Position numbers and translations under genes: made by a program. DNA of 64,000 nucleotides, from positions 1,116,001 to 1,180,000 of the forward strand of contig NC_089247.1 in the NCBI RefSeq assembly GCF_000512585.2, read 5' to 3'. The notes under the pieces are model-generated. The model ran no database searches. It was not told the origin of the DNA and saw nothing but the letters and a program-made list of their open reading frames with translations. Shown piece after piece: positions 23,748-35,462 of the stretch; within the stretch, counting starts at the first letter, position 1, and the number at the start of each line of letters is the position of its first letter. The DNA is from Kwoniella bestiolae CBS 10118. Taxonomy: Eukaryota > Basidiomycota > Tremellomycetes > Tremellales > Cryptococcaceae.

Positions 23748-24367
23748 TCATATTTCTAGATACCCCAAAAGCATATGCATAGGATATAACATCAAAACCA
23801 CACTAAAACCACCCAAAACGCATTCGCCACCACCTGCTCGAGGGTCTGAATCGATATGTGTATTGCTCTCTTCTGTCGAATTCACCACTTCTTCCTTGCC
23901 AATTGCCATATCCCCATGAGAGGGGGTTCCGACGACCGCTGGGGGTGTGAGCTGGGTCTATGTTGAGGACACTTACGGAAAATAATGGTTTCGCCTTCTT
24001 CCCCATCGCGAGAATCCTGATTTTCGGGCTGAATGTCAGCTTGATATGATAAACAAACTAACTCACGCAGTCGAGCTTGGAATCCGCAACTCCCACAGAA
24101 CACGGCATTATTCGAATACAAGGGGAGAAGAGGTATCCCACAGATATGGGCTATTCTGGAAGTTCGCAGAGCCTGCAGATAGCCTAATTGCTATCAGTCT
24201 GACCTTGGGATGTCGCACTTACCTGCTCCGCAGTAGGGACATGGCTGAGGCGGGACGGGGAGTGGGTATTGCTATCACTGTGAGCTTGATTCCTTGTGCG
24301 TGGAGACCTACGGAGTAGTATACGCCAACTTTCGTCAGCTCTGTGACGTTCCCTTCGACTCACCCAT
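23748..24367 (-). CDS. Small zinc-ribbon protein with C-terminal membrane segment
   Basis: Reconstructed from six short exons separated by very short introns (36-46 bp), so it is easily missed. The start ATGG at 24367-24364 is followed by exons reading VGVYYS, QYPLPVPPQPCPYCGA, AHICGIPLLPLYSNN and AVFCGSCGFQARL. The C-terminal exon carries an acidic/Ser-rich linker and a final hydrophobic helix (GGFSVVLMLYPMHMLLGYLE), stopping at TGA 23748-23750. CPYC and CGSC are spaced like a zinc ribbon. About 130 residues; I know no named family, and a tail-anchored or ER role is inference. Every junction keeps frame with a GT...AG intron containing CTGAC or similar, which supports the model; the first intron (36 bp) is the weakest point. 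Confidence 0.6.
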
Positions 24368-24576
24368 TATGCTTGCTTTGCGAGTTAGTTTGAGAGATAA
24401 GCTGAAGGAGAATGCTCGAGAATGGATATTTGAGTCGATGTGAACTCGAACACGGAGTATGGATGATCCTTTGTTTGGGGTCAATCAAAGGAGGTATGAG
24501 AGGTTGGGGGTATAAGAAGGGGTCAGGGGGAGGAATCAATCTAGGTTAATACCCCATCAACCAAGACTGAACCGAT

Positions 24577-25107
24577 ATGTCGACCGCTGAAGGTGAGTTG
24601 ACCGCCGAATGGACGACGCTGATATATAGTTCATATTCCCAAAACGCTCCCGCACACATTCGACCTCGACGCATTGGTCAATCGTTTCAACAACAAGCCA
24701 TTGCCCGAGGGTGCATGTGCCCTGATCGACCTTCCCGGTAATGTCTTTCTCGAGACGGAAGATGAAGTAAACGTCATTGCCGCCAGTCTCTGGGTGTTAT
24801 GCGTGAAATACGATAATCTCCCTTCCGGCGAAAGACCCACCACCAGAGAGAGTCTAAGAAGGGTGAGTGAACAGCGTGACGACTTGGCTGATAATGGTAG
24901 TGGATAAGCAGACATCGAGGAGAGGCGATCAACCGATTAGTTGGGAAGGTTGAACCGCCATTCCGTGAGTGTAGACTTCTTCTGAACTTTAGCTGACGGG
25001 TAGATGCGTGGACGATCGATCAAATGGAGAAAGACGTTTCTCAAATGCTGGATGAAGTTCTCGCGAAGACCCTTCCGGTAGACAAGGACGCGAAGGGGAA
25101 GAAATGA
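24577..25107 (+). CDS. Small uncharacterised protein (about 138 aa)
   Basis: Four exons: ATG 24577 (MSTAEV...), then HIPKTLPHTFDLDALVNRFN through SLRR, then WISRHRGEAINRLVGKVEPP, then HAWTIDQMEKDVSQMLDEVL to TGA 25105-25107. Introns are 38-44 bp with GTGAGT donors. The protein is soluble-looking, mixed alpha/beta, with a lysine-rich tail (PVDKDAKGKK). I recognise no domain. It is divergent from the zinc-ribbon gene (start 24367), with 209 bp between starts that must hold both promoters, and convergent with the RRM protein ending at 25204. Confidence 0.65.
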
Positions 25108-25203
25108 GCGATTATGGGTAGATTATATATGCATTATGATGTATTATTGTACAACTGTGGCAAGTCAGCGAGACCCACATGTTGCGAAGATAAAATCACT
25201 CAC

Positions 25204-26215
25204 TCAAGCAAACCTTCTCGCCCTTTCATAAGCCCTCATCTCCTCGTCCAATTCAGCCTGCGTCTTGGGCTTCGGTTTCTCCTTCTTAGCAGCTTTGTTT
25301 ACTGGTTTATCCACATCCATAGCATCTTTCCCTGCGGCTTTCACCTTTGCTCGACCAACTTTAGCGTTACCTGTAGACAGTTTCGCAGCTTTACCCTTGG
25401 TCTTGGCCGACGCATGTCCGCTTGGAGAACCTTGAAGACGAGAGAGGAGAGCAGAGCCGGATGCGCCTGATTTCGCCAAGTTGGCTTTTTGTTTCTCTAA
25501 CAGACTATTTCGTCTACTGTCAGCCAGGTATACAAAATCAAGACAAGGTAGAAACCACTCACGCTAGCTGTTTATCCTTTGCTTGAGCCGGTTTGCTCAA
25601 TCGAGCCAAGAGCTTCAAACCAGCGGGCTTCTCATCTACTTTCGCTGGTGCACCATTCGTCTTGTTCTTCGGAGCCTTAGGAGGGTTTGTGGGACGAGGA
25701 ACGGAGGTAGATGGGACGGAGGGGGAGAGAGCGGTGAGAGATTGGTTGGCGGGGAGGATATGTTGGACAGACATGGTATAGGCTGGACGATGGTATCAGC
25801 AAGGTTCGGGAGACATGATCAACTAGACACTCACTTCCATCGATCTGCTGTCCAGAGTAATTCACTCGGATCTTCTCAGCGTCAGCAGCGTTGCCGACAT
25901 ACACCAGAGCAATTCCACAGAATCGCCCATCAGGTCCGCTGAAACATGTCACAGAGGTGGTTATAGGGGATAATCGTAATGGATCAGAAAGAAGCAGTTC
26001 CTAAAGACTGTCATTCAGCTCGACTTCTCAGCTTGAAGAGAACCAAGTCAACCCACTCGAAGATCTTTCTCGCTGATGTCCACAGGAAGACCGGAGAAGA
26101 GCACTTGTCTAGCCTGAGAAGTGACTGCAGCGGAAGAAGAAGCGGGAGCGTTGAAGGATCGCGAAGCCGCGGATGAGGTAGATTGATAAGGGTTGTTGGA
26201 GTAGTTGAACGCCAT
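25204..26215 (-). CDS. ALY/Yra1-like RRM protein, probable mRNA-export adaptor
   Basis: Four exons from ATG 26215 to TGA 25204-25206. The N-terminus is Ser/Ala-rich (MAFNYSNNPYQSTSSAASRS), then one divergent RRM: VLFSGLPVDISEKDLR (beta1/RNP2), ELLLSDPLRLSPITTSVTCF and GRFCGIALVYVGNAADAEKI (RNP1 region), ending VNYSGQQIDG. After it comes a low-complexity basic tail (KLLARLSKPAQAKDKQLA, KPKPKTQAELDEEMRAYERA) that resembles the C-terminal UAP56-binding motif of ALY/REF proteins. The expected role is bridging mRNA to export factors in the nucleus. The RRM is weaker than in canonical Yra1, so another RRM protein cannot be excluded. It diverges from PAB1. Confidence 0.75.
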
Positions 26216-26769
26216 TGTTGCTGATGACTATGTTTTGTTGTTGATATCGTGTATGGACAAGAATATCTATGCTAGATGGCAAGTGATCAATGACACAAGG
26301 GATACATAACAACATGACCCACAGCAGACAAAGACGCGTAGTGTAACTTAACTTATCGGTTGCTACCATGCCACATTCATGTGACCCCGCGGCGTTATTT
26401 CTACTTATCTTCGCCACCCTCTATCATATTTTTCAGTGAGTTTTTTATTGCCACGTGGCTGTATCATAGCTTTGTTATATGTTTTTTTTTTTCCCATTCT
26501 ACTGTATCTGCGTGCTGTCTCGTTCTTTTGTCTGTTATCAACTTGAATCCATCCTTCTTACTCTCCTCTCTCCTCCCTCTTCTTCACTCTTTCACGAGAG
26601 AACATAAAACAAGTCTGTATAGGTGAGCTCATCCACCCTCATAGCAGACAGACATACCCTACTCACCTACTCTCTTGCAGCCCTCAAAAACCCTACGTAA
26701 TTGCCCATTACCAACTTCACGTGGTCGATCCAACCCCCCTTATCTAAAACATCAAAAAAGTTATCAACA
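26216..26769. promoter_or_regulatory. Divergent promoter with poly(dT) tract; PAB1 leader intron
   Basis: 554 bp shared by two RNA-binding protein genes. A run of twelve T lies at about 26483-26494, of the type that keeps nucleosomes off strong promoters. A leader intron for PAB1 is likely from GTGAGCTC (about 26621) to CTTGCAG (about 26660). The PAB1 start is preceded by an A-rich leader (CATCAAAAAAG). Confidence 0.5.
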
Positions 26770-29038
26770 ATGTCCGCCGACGCCACCTCCCCCGCTCCTG
26801 CTGCGGCCAAGCCTGCCGCCCCAACTCAAGCGACTCCCAACGCTGAAGCTCCTGCTCCTGCTGCTGCCCAACAACCCTCAGCATCAGCCAGTCTTTACGT
26901 TGGTGAGCTTGACTCGAGCGTCACCGAGGCTATGCTCTTCGAGATCTTCAACATGATCGGCCCTGTTGCCTCGTAAGTTCATTCATTCCTTATTATGACA
27001 CCATGCTAATTTCCTCCCTAGTATCCGAGTCTGTCGAGACGCCGTCACCCGACGATCCCTCGGATACGCCTACGTCAACTACCTCAACGCCGCTGACGGT
27101 GAAAGGGCCCTCGAGCACCTCAACTACTCCCTCATCAAGAACAGACCCTGTCGAATCATGTGGTCCCAACGGGACCCTGCTTTGAGAAAGACTGGACAAG
27201 GAAACATTTTCATCAAGAACTTGGATGAGGGTATCGACAACAAGGTGAGTTTGATGATGTCAAGGCGGAAACTTTGCTGACTCAGCATAGGCCCTCCACG
27301 ACACCTTCGCCGCTTTCGGTGACATCCTTTCATGCAAAGTTGGCACCGACGAGACCGGAAAGAGCAGAGGTTTTGCGTGAGTATATTCACTTTCGGTGCC
27401 AAACCAGCGCTGACCCAAACATAGCTTCGTCCATTACTCCACTGGTGAGGCTGCCGACGCCGCTATCAAGGCTGTCAACGGAATGCTCCTCAACGACAAG
27501 AAAGTCTTCGTCGGTCACCACGTCGGAAAGAAGGAAAGACTCTCCAAGGTTGAAGAGCAACGATCCCAGTTCACCAATGTTTACATCAAGAACCTTGACC
27601 CCGAGACCACCGACGCTGAGTTCGAAGAACTCGTCAAGCCCTTCGGTGCTACTGTTTCCGTCGCTTTGAGCAAAGACGACGCCGGTGTCAGCAAAGGTTT
27701 CGGTTTCGTCAACTTCGAATCTCACGAGGCTGCTAGAAAGGCTGTTGACGAGCTTAACGACAAGGAAGTCAAGGGAAGAAAACTTTACGCCGGTCGAGCC
27801 CAAAGCAAACTTGAGAGGGAATCCGAGTTGAAGAAGAGTCACGAGGAGAAGAGAATGGAGAACGAGGCTAAATCTGCTGGTGTCAACCTCTACGTCAAGA
27901 ACCTTGATGGTGAGTTTCCCTTTCGCCCCGTCTCGTCGATTCCGCTGACTTGCCACAGACGAATGGGATGACGACCGACTCCGAGCTGAATTCGACTCTT
28001 TCGGTACTATCACCTCTTGCAAGGTCATGAAGGATGAGAACGAAGTCTCCAGAGTAAGTTGTACCCCTCTTGCATAGTTTCCTTCCGCTAACCCGCCCCA
28101 CCTAGGGCTTCGGTTTCGTCTGCTTCTCCGCTCCCGAGGAAGCCACCAAGGCTGTATCCGAGATGAACGGTAAAATGATTGGCACCAAGCCCCTCTACGT
28201 CGCCCTCGCTCAACGAAAGGACGTTCGAAGACAAGCCCTCGAATCTCAAATTGCCCAACGATCCAACATGCGAATGCAATACGGTCCTGGTGGATTCGGT
28301 GGTATGCAAGGTTACATGGGTCAACCCGTCTACGGTTACCCACCCATGCCAGGATACGGTCAACCCATGCCTGGTATGCCCCCTATGAGAGGTCCTATGA
28401 TGGGTTACCCAGGTGGACCCCAAAACGCCATGCAATCAAGACCTCGATACGCTCCTGGTGGTCAACCCATGCCCGGTGCTCCTTACGGTGGACCTCCTCC
28501 TATGGGTGGTGCTTACGGTGGTGTCCCTCCCCAATACCCCGTCCGACCAGGTGGTGCTAGAATCCCCGCCGCTCCTTCCTCCAACGGTCCTCGAGGTGCC
28601 GGTGGTCCCAGCCCTGTCGGTGTTCCACAAGGTCTCCCCCGAGCCAATGGTCAAGGCAGACCTCAAGAAACTCAAGCTCAAGCTCCTCGACTCGATTCCC
28701 AAACTTTGGCTCGAGCCCCTCCTGCTGAGCAAAAGCAAATGCTCGGCGAAGCTTTGTACCCCTTGATCTTTGAGTGAGTGGTGTTTGAGATGGTAACATG
28801 AGCAACACTGACTATGTACATACCTAGAACCCAACCCGATCTCGCCGGTAAGATCACTGGTATGTTGCTCGAGATGGACAACGCCGAGCTCTTGCACCTC
28901 GTTGAGTCCCCTGCCGCTCTCCAAGACAAGGTGGATGAGGCTCTCCGAGTTCTCGCTGAATGGGGTAAAGGTGATGAGAAGGCCAACGGTGAGACCACCG
29001 AGGTCAAGGAGGAGGTCAAGGAGGAGAAGGCTGAGTAG
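26770..29038 (+). CDS. PAB1: Poly(A)-binding protein, cytoplasmic/nuclear
   Basis: Binds mRNA poly(A) tails and links them to translation initiation and deadenylation. Start ATG 26770 (MSADATSPAPAAAKPAAPTQ), with an Ala/Pro-rich head. Four RRMs follow, with RNP1 motifs SLGYAYVNY, SRGFAFVHY, VSKGFGFVNF and RGFGFVCF; RNP2 of RRM1 is SLYVGELD. A Gly/Pro/Met-rich linker (MPGMPPMRGPMMGYPG) precedes the C-terminal PABC/MLLE domain (KQMLGEALYPLI, AGKITGMLLEMDNAELLHLV), then an acidic/lysine tail to TAG 29036-29038. Seven exons; length and order are normal for the family. Codon use is strongly C-ending, consistent with high expression. Confidence 0.97.
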
Positions 29039-29145
29039 ATGGACATTTTTGTATAACCCATAGCGACACCGCACATTCCTTTCTTATATATTCCGTTGGG
29101 TCGTTTGAGGGCATGCAGACTGTTTGTGTGAAAGAGGTTGCATAG

Positions 29146-29966
29146 TTACAATGGACGTATCTCACATGTCCACAATACAGGTTTATCTGTTTCTATGGTC
29201 ACTATTGGGTTCTCCGGTACAAGGTGGTTTGAGGTGGAGACGTTGCCGTTGAGTGAAGTCTCCCAATCTAAATGTCAGCTACATTCGATCGAGATCTGAC
29301 TCACCTGTATCCCATTTCAACCATTTTGTCTTCACTCTCGCACTATCTATACCGACTGGTAAGATCCCACACGTCTGTCCCATAGTATGATGGTCGATCT
29401 GTATATCATGTATTCCCTAGTACTGATCAGCAATAGCTTTGGGCATTTGAGCTTACCTCGCGTAAAAGCCATGCGAATGATTCCCCATCCAACACATATA
29501 CCTCCCGATGTAGCTTGTGTAGTAGCGACATGGTATGTACAGTTTGGTCTACTCGACCTGATAATCCACCCAGCAAAACCAGGGAGTAATCCTCAGGTAC
29601 TTCAGCTATACATTTCATGAGATCCGTAGAGTATTCGTCTTTATCTTGAATCACTTTGACACCTCTTGAGGTGTAGTATGAGCGTACGTCCTCGCGTATC
29701 GAATCGAAATCGCCTTTGATAATATCCGGAAGGTATCTGGGAGTATATCAGCTTTATCCTTATCGTACCGACACTCACATTTTATCATTGTCAACATCGT
29801 ATAGCCTATTCGCTCCCCCATCTGCACATAGTTTTGTAGTTGCGGCTTTCCACGCCTTATCCAGTAGGTCTTTCCGTGTTGGCTGGTTGACCACGATCAA
29901 CGCGTAGGGTTTGGACGATTCTCCTCGGAGGAGCTCTGCACACGTCCAGGTGGTAATGTTGGTCAT
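29146..29966 (-). CDS. THI80: Thiamine pyrophosphokinase
   Basis: Transfers pyrophosphate from ATP to thiamine to make the cofactor thiamine diphosphate. From ATG 29966 the protein reads MTNITTWTCAELLRG, then the conserved LCADGGANRLYD, DIIKGDFDSIR, DEYSTDLMKCI and LLGGLSGRVDQTVHTMS blocks. The C-terminal thiamine-binding part is IHDIQIDHHTMGQTCGILPV, WLKWDTDWETSLNGNVSTSN and PENPIVTIETDKPVLWT, ending in TAA 29146-29148. About 235 residues in four exons, as expected. An upstream acceptor-like CCCCACAG abuts the ATG, so a leader intron is likely. Divergent from the family X polymerase. Confidence 0.93.
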
Positions 29967-30413
29967 TCTGTGGGGATGGACGAATAAGTAAAAGAATGGT
30001 GAGTGACTGAAAAATCGCAAGAAGCTGATTGCCATCTCATATTCATCCTTCGAGGATCATCACCTCCACTCAGTCTTGCGAGTAAGTTTCAAGCAGAAAT
30101 TCATCGTCTGGCCCTTCCTTCTTCAGTTGATCCTTCAGTCAATCGAATGCACATGACTGCCATTGTGAGTGATGCATGGGTGCGAACAAACCTGTATATT
30201 GCTCAGTAAGAATGCATGTATTTTGGCAGGAGAGAGATGAAAGATAGTTTTGTATAGAGATGTTCAGCCACGTGGTGACCACGATTGTTTACATGAATCT
30301 CGAAGAACAGTCAATCATTTGAAGACCCTCACTTGAAATTGAGAATATTACATTCCCTTCTCACCTCATACCTATCATACCCTGTCCAGTATGTCTGTCG
30401 GATCACGCTCAAG
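29967..30413. promoter_or_regulatory. Divergent promoter region, THI80 / family X polymerase
   Basis: 447 bp between two divergent starts. It must hold both promoters and the probable THI80 leader intron. No repeat or RNA gene was seen. Confidence 0.4.
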
Positions 30414-33400
30414 ATGACAAGACCAATTACATTCCCCAGATTCAGACGGAACTTCTGGTCCGACCTGGACGGGAACAACGATATCGATAATCTCGGAGAA
30501 GGAAAGGAAGAAGCGGATGTGTTTAACGAGGAAGTGAGGAGAGAGGTGGAATGGAAGCAACTTGGTCAGCTCGTACCACCCGCTGGACCACCTAAATCTG
30601 CTGAGCAGACGGTAGAAGCAGTAGCTCAGCAGCCCGACAGTACAACTTTTGTGCATGAAGGAAATATCACCTCAGCTGTAGCAGCAGAAGAAGAATTCGA
30701 CGATCCGCTCCCTTCACGTCCACCTTCCTCGCCTCCGAAAGCAGTCGACACTTCAATCCCAGCCAATGTATCGTTCATACCTCCTTCCTTCTACACTTCC
30801 CACTTCTTACAAACCTCCACACCTCGTGCTAGAAGCTCGACATACCCTTCAGTGCCTACACCAAGCGATAATGGGACACCCAGACTGCCTCCCCCTGCAC
30901 CGGTCAACCAAGCGTTATCCGCTCGTCCTCGCTCCTCCAGAATCCCTGATACACCGGAATATATAGCCTCACCTATAGATTCGCCTTCTACAAGCGTCCA
31001 TCGCCCACATCTCAACTCCAACTCGATAGGAGAAGGAAGAGGAAGGAGGGACGATCCTGCTACTCCCGTTCAGATTGGTAAATCAGCTTTATCCGATATC
31101 AAGTCGAAGAGAGATCATCAGGCTATTTCGAAGCATTTCGATCAGTTGACTAAGGTGTTGGTGAAAAATAAAGATCCTCAACAAGGGAAAGGGAAAGGTA
31201 GACAACCTGTAGGAAAGGCTCTGAGTGTCGCCTCGGGCTTGGGAGGAAAGGTGTTTGATAGGCTTAGATTCTGTTTGACCAGCGAGGTCAACCAGGCTGC
31301 TAAGCTCAAGCAAAGAGCAGATATTGTGAGTAGTACTGCACTCTCATGAATCGATCCGAGACTGATCTGACATGTCATACCACTGTAGATCGCCAATCTT
31401 GGTGGTCAAGTCGTTCTTCAGCCTGATACAGCTATCACTCATGTCATCTATGATGCGGGAAAATCAGCTTCTCTCTTGGCTGCAAAGCTTGGCTTAGACT
31501 CCTTGAGTGAGCTGCCAGAAGGTACCGTATGCGTGAAATGGGACTGGGTGGTCCAATGCAAGATGGCCGTGAGTTGCGTCTCGTTGTCTGACAATTCACA
31601 CATGCCATATGCTGATGCAACCTAAACAGGGGAGAACACTAGACCCGACACCTTGGTTGAGCTTCCCGAAAACTTCATTCTCGCGAGCCGTCTCCGCCAA
31701 TGCTATCCGACCTACCTCGAGGATTTTTGATATCACCGATCAGTTGCGCGGTAAGAGCGTTGCTATCACAAGGTATGTTTGATCGCAGTTCTGGGAGCAG
31801 TAGCTTATATAAACTTCGCTCACTTTAGAAAGCGTGAACCAACCGCTTCCGACTCCGATACGGAAGAATCACTCAAGAAGAGGACCCGACTTGTACAAAC
31901 CAAATCGATCACCCTGTTTCCTCCCGTGTCTGAACTATCGGAGAACAACGCTGTAGCTGGATCATCGAGAGTTCAGCAGATGGCGAATATGGATATCACC
32001 GTTGCGACCGAACACAGTCTCCCCACAGGACCGGGATGGGATAAGGCCTCGAGAACGGATAGGGATGCTTTAGATGATATGATCGCGGGGGTCGTCGAGG
32101 GAAGCTTGGAAGATCCAGAGGTATGTCTTGAGCGGGGATCAAGATCAATTGTTAATCTACAAACATGGCAGGTCTCGGACGAGGAAGGTGAAGAGAGAAT
32201 AGATCAAGGCGAGAACGCAAACTCGACTAGCGTCAGTTCCAGTTTTCCCGACTAAATGTGGTTGTGAGCTGATTTATCCCTGATATAGGTGATTAATCCA
32301 AAAGCCAACGGGTATACATGCAATCGAAAGAATGATGGGAAGGGCTATACGGGTCCCAATGAGTGGTTGGCAAAGAAGTTTGAGGAGTTGCATGATCTGT
32401 ACCAAGGCCAGGTCGGTAAGAATAGTTTCGCAATAAGGGGTTATCAGCGAGGTAAGTAAGATCACATCCAAGATTGTCAAGGCTGCTTCACTGATGATTA
32501 TATGTTACAGCTGCCGGTATCATGAGACGTAAGTGGTGTAGAGGTATTCCAGATGAGCTTCTTACTAAATCCATTAACACAGGCATTGATTACCCTATCA
32601 CCACCGGCGCTCAAGCGAGAGCTATCCCTGGTATCGGTCAGAGTCTGGCCGATAGAGTGAGTTTCTGATCCGATCACAAAACAAGATGCTAACTCCCGGT
32701 CCTAGATTGACGAGTTCCTATCTGGGGCTCAAGGACGAGCGTTCTACGAGAATACCGAACAAGCTCGGTGCATCGCATTGTTCAAGGACATCTACGGAGT
32801 TGGTATGTATGATCCTGCGCATACCAAAGGGACACAACTGAAGTCACAGTTGATAGGTCGCCAAAACGCCAACGACTTGTACCGTCTCGGTGCTCGTACC
32901 ATCGATGATCTCCGCTCCGGTAGATTCGCTCTTACTGCCGGTCAAATGATCGGTCTTCAGCTCTACGAGGATTTGAAAGCTAGGATCCCGAGGAACGAAT
33001 GTAAAGACATCTTCGAAATCATCCGATCTGAGGCTCAAGCAATTGACGATCAGCTGTGGGTGGAGATCATGGGGAGTTACCGAAGGGGACAAGAGACTAG
33101 CGGTGATGTCGATATACTCATCACTCGTAATGGAGGGGAAGATGGGAAGAAAGGGGTTTTGGGAGAACTAGTGCAGCGATTGAAGAGAAGAGGTCTCATC
33201 ACTCACGACGTGAGGTTTGGATGACGATCTTATGGATCCTAGCTGATGATGGTTGACTGTAGCTCGGCACACCCAGCGACTGGAACGCCCCCGAGGCTAA
33301 GTGGATGGGTGTAGGTAGACTTGGCACTGTCCATAAGCATCGAAGGATAGGTGAGCGATATAATCGAAGACACGTCTGAGATGTGATCATTGCTGAACGT

Positions 33401-33902
33401 ATGCTAGATATCCTTTGTATCCCTTTCGAGCACTGGGGAGCTGCCTTGCTGTACTTTACAGGTAAGTATTGTCTCAACTTTTTTCAATTCGCTCACGCTG
33501 ACATCCCCTATTCGATCCGTAGGCAATGAGGTGGTAAGTAGATAGATACACTGTATCACAGCAGAGCCGTACACTAACCTTGACGACCAGTTCAATCGAT
33601 CAATGAGACTCTACGCCAGGAAAACTGGATTTAGCCTCAACCAAAGAGGGTTGTACAAAGGAGTCTTAAGAGGTAAAGACGGGCTGAAACAGACAGAAGG
33701 TGAGTCGCGATAACGAGATGCTGCTGGGTTGTCAGATCCAACTAAACATTTTACACAGGGGAATTGGTGGCCTCACGGACAGAGCAGGATATATTTAACG
33801 CTCTTGGCTTGAGATGGAGGTGAGTTTAATTCGGCTCGTCCAGCCAGTGTTGTCAGCTGATGACTATAAAATCTCAGACACCCTCATCACAGAAGACCTT
33901 AG
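30414..33902 (+). CDS. POL4: Family X DNA polymerase with BRCT domain (Pol4/Pol lambda type)
   Basis: Gap-filling polymerase of base excision repair and non-homologous end joining. The ATG at 30414 (MTRPITFPRFRRNFW) is in frame with a long Ser/Pro-rich N-terminus. A BRCT-like module spans about 31389-31570 (LGGQVVLQPDTAITHVIYDA, VCVKWDWVVQCKMA). The polymerase part follows: SFAIRGYQR and TGAQARAIPGIGQSLADRI (helix-hairpin-helix, 8-kDa domain), FKDIYGVG, then palm motif IMGSYRRGQETSGDVDILIT with the catalytic aspartates, RRIDILCIPFEHWGAALLYF, and the thumb RSMRLYARKTGFSLNQRGLY. More than ten exons; the final short exon ends HPHHRRP and TAG 33900-33902, matching the usual LGLPWR-like end. The BRCT points to an end-joining role. 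Confidence 0.92.
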
Positions 33903-34084
33903 AATTCGACCCTTGTATATGTATTATTCTTTTGCGACACCGCTTTCTTGTGCTATATGTTGTACCTTGCTCGTGCGTCGCCTTGAAATGTATCGCTACA
34001 TAATGCATGTTGTGTTGATATTTACTACTTTGAATTCATGATTGCTATGTTCACTGCTTCCATCGTCATTCCAGACGAAATCGT

Positions 34085-35003
34085 TTAAGGCTCCTTGAGC
34101 TCGTTTCTTGACCAAGCGCTGGCGATCTCCTGACCGGTGATGGTTCGGATGGAACCGGGGGTAGCGGTGGAACCCGAGATGGTGGAGGAGATGACATCAA
34201 CGACGGTACCGAGGGTTGTCTTTTCTTGGTGGAAGTGTCGGATCTCGTCTACTTTCACTTCGAATACGACTACTCGGGGATCGGAAGGTGTACCATCGTG
34301 GACTCCATCACCTTTATCGGCGAACCAAGCTTTGATGGTTGGGTTCCAGAGTTTCTCAACTACCGCGTGGTCTTCGATTCGGCTAGATCAGAGCGAATGA
34401 GCAGTTAGCAATGACACTTCGGTGGAGGGAAAACCGTCTACTCACCTGGCTTTACCGGCGATAGAGGCCCAACCGGTGTTGTTTTGAGTACCGTCAACGG
34501 CGATGTTGACGTGAGCACTGAAGATCATGAATCATGACGGAGTCAGCGTCGGATTTATTGAAAAGATCGGATTTGACGGATTTATTCCGGATATGAGTAA
34601 CGTCTACTCACTCGTTCTGGACTTCCACGTCCTTGTGAGACTCTTTGTCATAGATGAACCTGAATTTCCAATCTGGGGTGATCTCGGCGATAGCCATCAC
34701 TCGAGCGTGGAGGGAACCATCGGCATCTCGTGTGGTGAGAATGACGGCTTTTTGAGCTTTAAAGAATGCTCGGAGGGTGACGAGCTTGTCGGTGAGAGAG
34801 GGGGAAGCGGATGCGGCAGCAGAGTATTGATCAGACATTTTGGTTGTGCTGTGGAGTGTGCGATGGTGGAGCGTAGAGAGGTAAGAGTTGTGGGAGTTTG
34901 AAGCGGGAAGAGCAGGGAGGCGGGATATGGAGGTGGTGATGAGTCGTACAGCGGGTAGAGATCGAGCAGGTGCAGAGATTGGTCGGATGATCTTGGTCAG
35001 CAT
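34085..35003 (-). CDS. BLI-3-like FMN-binding split-barrel protein with mitochondrial presequence
   Basis: Pyridoxamine-5'-phosphate-oxidase-like fold; the Neurospora homologue bli-3 is a blue-light-induced gene, and the enzymatic role is not established. Start at 35003 gives an Arg/Ser-rich leader (MLTKIIRPISAPARSLPAVR) typical of mitochondrial import. A second in-frame ATG about 56 codons on (MSDQYSAAASASPSLTDKLV) would give a cytosolic form. The core shows ILTTRDADGSLHARVMA, DWKFRFIYDKESHKDVEV, AHVNIAVDG, GWASIAGKARI, VVEKLWNPTIKAWFADKGDG and VVVFEVKVDEIRHF, ending ELKEP and TAA 34085-34087. Introns lie after VQNE, after GKAR and before AHVN. Convergent with the polymerase gene (182 bp apart). 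Confidence 0.85.
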
Positions 35004-35462
35004 GTTGATATCGATGTGGTTGTTACACTTGGGCTTGGAGTAGTAGTACGATGAAAGATTTTTTGCAGACTTACGATTGAATGGATATGTGATTGAAACT
35101 GAATTGAATAGAGGAGTGAGTAGTAGTCAAGTTTATCGATCGTTGTATTTCGTGATTATATAGTCAGCGGATCATCACCGTAGTAACAGTATGTTATGAG
35201 ATTGATTCCTTTGACGTCATTACAGTATGGAATGGTGTGATGATGACTACTAGACACAAAACCAGGGTACGTACTCAGGCACGCACACATATCACGGAGA
35301 TATTGGTCAACGGAGATACGATGGATGTCCATCGAATCAGTCTCAAGATCAGCAGGGAGAATTCAATCTTTCGACTGTATGTAGGATACAACTTGCACCA
35401 GATTACTTGATACGTATACAGCTCATATAAATAGATCATCGTGTACCATACATCAGCGGGAC
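35004..35462. promoter_or_regulatory. Divergent promoter region, BLI-3-like / LYR-motif gene
   Basis: 459 bp between divergent starts of two genes with mitochondrial signatures. No repeat or RNA gene was recognised. Light-response elements would be worth a motif search but none is asserted here. Confidence 0.4.

Noticed and set aside
27387..28343. 318-codon minus-strand open frame over PAB1
   Set aside because: Antisense shadow of the RRM exons, which are certain; composition shows no domain.
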